Positions 1 through 7,900 of a stretch of 21,067 bases of DNA are shown piece by piece. How positions within the stretch are numbered: position 1 is the first letter of the stretch; the number at the start of each line of letters is the position of its first letter. The stretch is taken from the IMG/VR virus record IMGVR_UViG_3300029448_000284, positions 8,149 to 29,215 of that record. One strand, written 5' to 3'. A program made the position numbers and the translations under genes. Origin of the DNA: a virus. The notes beneath the pieces are model-generated. The model did not search any database and was not told the DNA's origin. It worked only from the letters and a program-made list of their open reading frames with translations.

Positions 1-66
1 GCTTTCTTTAAAACAGATGAGGGTATGGAAATATACTCTAATATTGAAAAACGATTAAAGGATTAA
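1..66 (+). CDS. 3' end of an upstream gene (possibly major capsid protein)
   Basis: The first 22 codons from base 1 form an open frame ending in TAA at 64-66; the last residues read EGMEIYSNIEKRLKD. Base and codon use match the genes that follow. The gene starts outside the window, so its product cannot be identified from these 21 residues. In P22-like and many marine podovirus-like genomes the gene just before the neck/adaptor genes encodes the major capsid protein. A strong hairpin directly after the stop fits a transcript boundary behind a highly expressed gene. The capsid assignment is inference from order only; portal or scaffold are alternatives. Confidence 0.55.
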   Translation, partial: AFFKTDEGMEIYSNIEKRLKD

Positions 67-79
67 GTTCCATGTAGAT

Positions 80-106
80 GTTAGGCCATCAACTTGGTGG
101 CTTAAC
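80..106 (+). terminator. Intergenic stem-loop (12-bp stem, 3-base loop)
   Basis: Bases 80-91 pair with 95-106 without a break, including two G-T wobbles, around the loop ACT (92-94). It lies between the stop at 66 and the start at 126. There is no clear T-run after it (CTACTACAAAAC follows), so it is not a textbook intrinsic terminator. It could be a partial terminator, an mRNA processing or 3'-stability hairpin for the upstream transcript, or a structure that exposes the start at 126. The hairpin is seen directly in the sequence; its role is inferred. Confidence 0.6.
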
Positions 107-125
107 TACTACAAAACAAAATATT

Positions 126-836
126 ATGGCAATAAATATAGATACAGTGTATCAAAGAGTGTTGGCTATATCAAATAAAGAACAAAGAGGATATATAACA
201 CCTCTTGAGTTTAATTTGATGGCTAATCAAGCTCAATTAGATATTTTTAATCAATATTTTTTTGATTTAGGTCAATTTAAAAGACAACCTAAATATGATT
301 TAGAATATTCAGATTCAGTTGCTTTTCTTGAAGAAAAAATGTCTATATTTGAATTATTCAAACAAACTCCAATTGCTTCAAGTAATAATGTTTTTACTCT
401 TAGTACAGACTTATATCAGTTAGGTAATGTTTATCATACTATATCAAGTGTAGACTATGAAGTTGAAGAAGTAAGTAAAAGAAACTTAATACAATATCAA
501 TTATCACCACTCTCTACTCCAGTAGCTAAAAGACCCGTATTTACAAGAAAAACAGATTCAGGAAATAAAATAGAAATTTTTCCAAGTACAATAACTTCAG
601 CTGTAACTTATAATTATATTAAAAAACCAGCTGATGTTTCTTGGGGTTATACTATAATAAACGGAGAAACACTATATAATTCCAACACAGCTGTTAATTT
701 TGAATTACACGCTTCAGAAGAAACTGTTCTTGTTATTAAAATATTAGCTATTGCTGGTATTATAATAAAAGATCCTAGCTTGTATCAAATATCATCTCAA
801 GAAGAAGTTAAAAATATTCAACAAGAAAAAGCGTAA
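126..836 (+). CDS. Neck/head-tail connector-type structural protein
   Basis: This is a 236-residue protein starting MAINIDTVYQRV. I place the start at ATG 126, not the upstream in-frame ATG at 78. The 78 start would put 16 extra residues inside the 80-106 hairpin, while the 126 context (ATATTATGGCA) closely matches the start at 9706 (AATAATATGGCA). The N-terminal region around residues 10-40 carries NKEQRGYITPLEFNLMANQ and then a helical FNQYFFDL stretch. I associate this pattern with a family of structural proteins in uncultured marine podovirus-like phages, always near the capsid and hub genes. The rest is mixed alpha/beta with no enzyme motif. The position just after the capsid region and 3 bases before another adaptor-like gene suggests a connector or neck ring subunit. 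The family pattern is recognised, but the exact role is inference. Confidence 0.6.
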   Translation: MAINIDTVYQRVLAISNKEQRGYITPLEFNLMANQAQLDIFNQYFFDLGQFKRQPKYDLEYSDSVAFLEEKMSIFELFKQTPIASSNNVFTLSTDLYQLGNVYHTISSVDYEVEEVSKRNLIQYQLSPLSTPVAKRPVFTRKTDSGNKIEIFPSTITSAVTYNYIKKPADVSWGYTIINGETLYNSNTAVNFELHASEETVLVIKILAIAGIIIKDPSLYQISSQEEVKNIQQEKA

Positions 837-839
837 CAA

Positions 840-1970
840 ATGGGACTACTAGGAACAACAACTCAAGAATCTTACTATAATCAAGCACAAAATTTTTTAG
901 GCGATGGATCAACAAAAGTTTTTCAAATAAGTGCTAATAGTATAAGTCCATTACCTTCAGCTGAATCTGAGTTTGAAGTATTTATAAATGAAAAAATAGT
1001 AAGTAATAATAATTATACTTATTCTAGTCCAAATTTAACGTTTACTAATACAAACGTAAATTCATTAATTCAAGAGTCAGACGGAGCACCAAAATTAAAC
1101 CTTAAAATAATAGTAAGGCAAGTAGCTGGTAACGAGCAGTATGGAAGTTATCAATATATTAGTATTGATGATTTAATAAATAACTTTATAGTTTCATACG
1201 TTGGTGAAGATAAAATTATTGAAAGAGTTAAAAAAGCTGACATTGCTTTTCATGCACAAAGAGGTATACAAGAGTTAAGTTATGATACTTTAAAATCAAC
1301 TAAATCTCAAGAAATAGAAGTACCAGCTTCATTAAGTTTTATATTGCCTCAAGACTACGTTAATTATGTTAAATTAACCTGGTCAGATGATGGTGGTATT
1401 GAACATATAATATATCCAACTAGAATTACAAGTAATCCAGTTGGTATACTTCAAGATTCAGAATACAAATATTTATTTGATGTAGATGGTAAGCTTCAAA
1501 CATCTTATAATTCCTCTACTTGGAATACCTTTTCTAAAGGACCTGATTATACTACTCAAGAAAATGATAGAAAAACATTAGACGTATCTAATGTTCACGT
1601 TTCAGGTAAAAGATATGGTATTACACCAGAACATGCTCAATCAAATGGATCTTTTTTTATAGATAATTTAAAAGGTGTTATATATTTTAGTTCTAATATA
1701 GCTAACAAAATAGTTATTTTAAAATATATAAGTGATGGTTTGGGTACTGATGCAGAAATGGTTGTACATAAATTTGCTGAAGAGGCAATGTACAAGTATA
1801 TGGCTTACGCTGTTCTAGCGAGTAAAGCTAAAACCCCAGAATATATAGTAAATAGATTTAGAAAAGAAAGATTTGCAGCCGTAAGAAAAGCAAAGCTTAG
1901 ACTATCTAATATTAAAGCTGAGGAATTAACTCAGATAATGAGAAATAAATCAAAGCAAATTAAACATTAA
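840..1970 (+). CDS. Head-tail adaptor-like structural protein with N-terminal beta domain
   Basis: This 376-residue protein starts 3 bases after the previous stop. Residues about 15-95 form a beta-rich module (FLGDGSTKVFQI, then an EVFINEK strand and an LTFTNTNV strand). Its spacing resembles the N-terminal attachment domains seen in T7-type tail fibres and related virion proteins. Residues about 105-150 (SIDDLINNFIVSYVGEDKII, then a helical FHAQRGIQELSYDT) and the following strands resemble P22 gp4 / T7 gp11-type adaptors, which form the ring under the portal. The C-terminal 80 residues are helical and rich in Lys/Arg (MYKYMAYAVLASKAK, RFRKERFAAVRKAKLRL). Position between the first neck gene and the hub gene supports a connector role. 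This is fold-level inference, and a tail fibre anchor is the main alternative. Confidence 0.55.
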   Translation: MGLLGTTTQESYYNQAQNFLGDGSTKVFQISANSISPLPSAESEFEVFINEKIVSNNNYTYSSPNLTFTNTNVNSLIQESDGAPKLNLKIIVRQVAGNEQYGSYQYISIDDLINNFIVSYVGEDKIIERVKKADIAFHAQRGIQELSYDTLKSTKSQEIEVPASLSFILPQDYVNYVKLTWSDDGGIEHIIYPTRITSNPVGILQDSEYKYLFDVDGKLQTSYNSSTWNTFSKGPDYTTQENDRKTLDVSNVHVSGKRYGITPEHAQSNGSFFIDNLKGVIYFSSNIANKIVILKYISDGLGTDAEMVVHKFAEEAMYKYMAYAVLASKAKTPEYIVNRFRKERFAAVRKAKLRLSNIKAEELTQIMRNKSKQIKH

Positions 1971-1973
1971 AAC

Positions 1974-4900
1974 ATGCCAGAATTAAAGCATCATTTTCGT
2001 AAAGGTCGCATGAATAAAGACCTAGATGAAAGATTATTGCCTAATGGAGAGTATAGAGATGCTCAAAATGTGGAAATAATTACATCTGAGGGATCTGACG
2101 TTGGTTCTATACAAAACGTATTAGGTACTGTTTTAAAAAGAGGTAGAATATATGATGAAAATACAAAAATATTAACTGAGTGGTCTGCAGATTCTAATTT
2201 ATTTGATTTAATAGACCCAACATGCATAGGTTCTTTTGTTGATACTCAAAATGATAATATTTATTGGTTTATACACTATTCATTTTTAAATGATGCTGGC
2301 AATGCTATTGTAAATGGTAGTGCTGTTGTTGAGTATGATGATACTACAAGTGTTATACAACCAATATTAGTAGATGTAAATAATATATTAAATTTTAGTT
2401 CTGATTATTTAATAACAGGTATAAATGTTATAGATGGTTTGTTATTTTTTACAGATAATCAAACAGAACCTAAAAGAATAAATATAAAAAAATTTAAAGA
2501 AGGAACCACTGTAGGTAGTGATCAATTTAAAGTACAAACAAAATACTTAGGAGCTAATGGTAGTAATTTTACAGAAAAAGATATAACTGTAATAAAACTT
2601 TCACCTAACATAAAACCTGAATTAAATTTATCTTCTTCTAAAAGAACAGGTGTAGGAACAGGTAATCAACCTATAACCGTAAAATCTCATAGTGCAAGCT
2701 TTAAAACAGCTGAAGGAGATACTGGTGTTTCAAGGGCTAATGGTTTTGAGTTATCTTTAGTTTTTCCACTAGCTCCAAATTTTAGAGTTGGTGATATACT
2801 TAAATTATCTTACACTGATAGTAATCCTATAGAAGGTGATACAAATTATGAAATACTTGTAGAAGTAACTAAAGGTAATAATTCTTTTTTAACAACTTTT
2901 GTTAAAATACAATCAATACCAGATGAAGTACCTTTTGGTACAAATCTTCCATGGGAAGTTATATTACTTGAAGATGAGCCATTGTTTGAAGATAAGTTTG
3001 TAAGATTTGCATATAGATGGAAATATATAGATGGTGAATATTCAACTTTTTCACCTTTTTCAAATATAGCTTTTTTACCTTCAAACTTTGAATATAAGTC
3101 ATCTGATGGTTTTAATATTGGTATGACTAATACTTCTAGACAAATAGAAATACAAACTCTAGAAACACCACCAGTTGGCGTTGTTGAAGTAGATTTATTA
3201 TATAAAGAATCAAATAATAATAATGTATATATTGTAGATAGAATTAAAACCGAAGATTTATCTACAGAGTTTCCATATGAAATAAAAAGTGAAATAGTTG
3301 GTGATGTTGTAGAATCAAACCAAATACTAAGACCATTTGATAACGTTCCATTAAAAGCTAAATCTCAAGAAATAAGTTCTAATAGATTATTGTATGGTAA
3401 TTATACTCAAGGATATAATATACAAAACAATAGATTACCTGATATAAAAACAACACATAATTCAATTGATATTACTACAGTTGGCACACCTGAAAAATCT
3501 ATAAAATCACAAAGAACATATCAAGTTGGTGTTGTTTATTTAGACGCATATAGTAGAGAAACACCTGTTTTTTCTAAAAAAGAAGCAGCTGTTACTATAC
3601 CTAAAAAATATTCTGATAAAGTAAATAGTTTAAGTTGTGAATTAAGTAATAATGCACCTGATTTTGCAACACATTTTAAGCACTTTGTAAAAGAAACATC
3701 TAGTGAATATTATAATATTGCTTTAGACAGATATTACTTGGCAGAAGATGGTAATATATGGTTATCTTTTCCATCATCTGAAAGAAACAAGGTTACTGAA
3801 GAAAACTATTTAATTCTAAAGAAAAAACATGATAGAAGTACTTTTGTAGATTTACCTAATAGATATAAGATATTAGATATTAAAAGTGAAGTTCCAGATT
3901 TTATATCACAACAATTAAAATCTAAAGCAACTGCAAATGTTCAGTGTAGATTTGATGCTGGTGCATTATCCAATGAACCAATAGCTAAAGGATCTGCTTT
4001 TCAATTTTTAGGTCCTACAGATGTTCAAAATCCAAGCTTTTATAATTCATTTTCTTCTAACGCAGAAATAGTAATAACTACTTTACAATCAAGTAATATT
4101 GTTGGTGTTACTAATAGATATAAAGTACAAAAAGGTGGACCAACTGGTAAACAAGAAAGTAGTTTAGAAATTTATGAAGTAACACTTAAAACGTCTATAA
4201 AGGATAGTGACAAAGATGTATTTGCCTCATATAATACAGACGGAACAATACTAAGCTCTTATTTTCTTAACACAGCTCAAAATGCTGTTGTTGAATTTAA
4301 AATAGAAGTATTAGAAAAAGAGAAAAAAATAGACTCTCAATTTTTTGGTAGATTTTTTGTTAAAATAAATAGAAATAATGTTTTTGATGAAAACATTATA
4401 GATACATTTCCAGCTGCAAAAACTGAGTTTTCAAGCATAAGAAATGTTAATATAATACAAGATGCTTTAAGTAATCCTGAAAACGACAATAACTCATTAG
4501 TAACAGGTACTGCAGCTGCAGCTTTAGCAACAGGTGTAGGTAGTATTTTTATAGTTGGTTCAGCTTTAGCTATATGGAATTCTAAACCAAATAAAGATAA
4601 AAATGTTGATTTTTGTTGGACAGATACAAATCCAAAGAGTACATATGAAAAGGGAGAACATAATCACCCTAAATTAGGTAGTAAAAATTTTACACTTTAT
4701 TTAGCTGGAGTAGATTTACCAGGAGAAAAGCATGATAAAAAAAATAAATATGAAGATATCATAACTGATCCTATGTCTAAGGAGCTAAGACAAGTTGGTA
4801 ACTTTATTCAGTTTGAAAACGCTAAAGGTTTACTTGGTTCTATATATAAAATAACGGGTGCAAGAGTTGAGACTGGTTGGAGATCAGCTAAAAATTCTAG

Positions 4901-7900
4901 AAGAAAAAGAACCGTAGGAAGAAGAAGAGAATTTTATGTAGACTTTGAAAAAGTAACTGATGATGTTACAAACAAAAATAAAGGTTATGATGATGGTTTT
5001 GTTTTTGAAGATACAGATGAAACTTCAGACACTTGTAGAATAGTAAAAATTCACATAGTAAGAAAACTAGTTTCAACTGATTTTCTTGAAGAAAATGACA
5101 TATCATCTAATAATCCAGCTATATTTGAAGTTGAGCCTAAAGAGTCTATAGATCTAGATATATACAATGAAGTTGGTAGCGCAATACCTATAGTAAAAAC
5201 TGGATTAAAAGTTACAGGTACAAGCATAGCCGCAAACTCCGTTGTAGATGTTTATAAACCTGAAGAAGATATTATAGTATTAGATACAAATACCACTGGT
5301 TCTATATCTTCTGGTTCTATTTTAACTTTTACAGATCCAAAAGGTATATATAGTTTTACTTTAACAACTAATGGCACTATTTCTAGTGGAACAAAAAATA
5401 TAACAATATCTGATGGACAAATATATGGTCAAAATCATCAACTTGACTGGTGTAACTGCTATAGCTTTGGACAAGGAGTTGAATCTAACAGAATTAGAGA
5501 TGACTTTAATGCTGTAACAATAGATAAAGGCCCAATTGTTTCAACTGTATTAAATGAAAAATATAAACAAGATGTAAAACTAAATACTATAACTTACTCT
5601 GGTATATTTAACTCTACTGGTGGTATAAATAGATTAAATGAGTTTATTGCAGCTGAAAAAATAACAAAAGATTTAAATCCAGAGTATGGCAGTATACAAA
5701 AGTTACATGTTAGAGATACTGATTTAATTGCTTTTTGTGAAGATAAAGTTTTAAAAATACTAGCTAACAAAGATGCTTTATTTAATGCTGATGGTAATAC
5801 TAATTTAACTTCTACAAATAATGTTTTAGGCCAAGCAATACCTTATTCAGGTCAATATGGTATATCTAAAAATCCAGAGTCTTTTGTATCACATGCTTAT
5901 AGAATATACTTTTCAGATAAGGCTAGAGGATCTATTTTAAGATTATCTAGAGATGGATTAACAGATATAGCCATGAAAGGTATGACAGACTTTTTTAATG
6001 ATAATCTACCACTGTCAACTTCAATAATAGGATCTTATAATGAAAGAAAAGGATCATACAATATTACGTTAAATAATGTTACACTTTGTTTTGATGAAAG
6101 AGTAGATGGTTGGACTAGTTTTAAATCATTTTTACTTGAGTCAGGAGTTTCGTTAAATAATACTTACTTTACTTATAAAAATGGGTATTTATATGCTCAT
6201 AGCAATGAAAGAAGAAACTCATTTTATCAAACTTTAGCTAAAGTTACTTCTGCTTTATCAAACGGTACTTCTTTATCTATAGCTAGTCAACCTGGAGTAG
6301 AAAACATTGCTATAGGTGATTTTGTTTTAGGTACTGGTATTGTTGGTGATGTTACTGTAACTAATATATCTATACCAACTACCACTGTTGGAGGAGTAAC
6401 AATACCTAATAGATCTAGTAATACTACTATAACACTTTCATCAGCTCAAACTATAAGTAATAGTACTAATATAGAGTTTGTAAAAACACATGATTCATCT
6501 GTTACTTTACTAATAAATGATCAACCATCATTAATAAAAGAATACAAAACTATTTCCTATGAAGGTAGTGATTCTAAAGCATATACATATTCTGGTACAA
6601 TATCTGTTGATGCTGCAGGTAATGCATTAGGTTCTAATATAACTATATCGGCAGGAACACCACTTTCTGATTTACAAAGATATAGTTATAATGCTAATCA
6701 AATATCACAATTAACTGAAACAGCAGTTTCTGGTTGGAGTGCTGAGTCTATAACAACAAACTCACAAAGTGGTAGCGTTAAGTTATTTAAAAATAAAGAA
6801 GGTTTGTGGAGTAGTGCTATATCAGGTGATGCAACTTCATTATCTAATATAGATACTAAAGAGTTGTCAGTTCAAGGTTTAGGCACTTTTTCATCAATAA
6901 CAGGAGCATCAAGTCCTACTCAAGCTGAGTTAACTATAGTTTTAGCTAATTCTACATCAAATCACAATACAGATGTATCAGCAACTAAAATAATCAATGG
7001 TTTAGCAAATGGTGCAAATATAAATAGCACATATGGAACTTTAGATTTAATTATATATGCTACAACAGGATACGTTTTAACTGCTTCAAACTTTGCTTTT
7101 AGTAGTGCTTCAGGAGTTAGTGGCGCTGGAGTTAGTGGTATTTCATTTGCTCAAGATGGTATTAATGTAAAAGCTACTATAACTTTTAGTGGTGTAATGC
7201 CATCTTCAGATGATACAATGACAATAACTATTACTGGAGCAGCAACAGCAAATACTTATACTTTAGCTGGAACATTTGATACTATTGAAGAAAATACAAC
7301 AACTGGATCTAGTGATAATGTTGCTTATTCTGGAAGTGGTACTTATGACAAGAAAACTGTTGCTGACGCTAGTACAGATCCAATAACATACACTAGTGTT
7401 CCAGAAACTGTATTTACAAAAACATTTGCTGCAAATAACAATCATTTCTTTTTTACAAAACCAGTTGCTTTTATAGAAGAAGAAGATGACAGTTCTATTA
7501 GTGGTTATACTATAACAGATACTTGGGCAACAACTACAGCAACTGTTGATGGTGCTGTAAGTAATAGTGCTAGTGTTACGCTAGATGCTGGACATTCAGG
7601 TATAGTTGCAGGTATGGCAGTTACCGGTGTAGGTTTAGGTCAAGACTGTAGAGTTTCTTCAATAAATTCTAATGCGTTAACACTTTCATCTGCTAAAACA
7701 ATACCAGATGGTACTACATTAACATTTACATCAACTTCTGTAACATTTACAGTTAAATATATATATGGTATAAACAACCCTAAATTTGATAAGTTAATAT
7801 TTACAGCTAAAGCTGTTGAAGTATTTAATCCTGGTGAATCAATACTAACTTCTTTTGTTAGTGGTAATAAAACAGTATTGAGTGAAGGTGAAACTAGAAC

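Noticed and set aside
78-125. Upstream start adding 16 residues (MLGHQLGG...) to the first full gene
   Set aside because: The extension lies in the 80-106 hairpin, has no initiation signal, and the ATG at 126 has the same context as another start in the window.
7263-7445. Minus-strand open frame of 60 codons
   Set aside because: It is wholly inside the repeat region of the hub gene, Ser/Cys-rich from reversed Thr/Ser codons, with no initiation signal.
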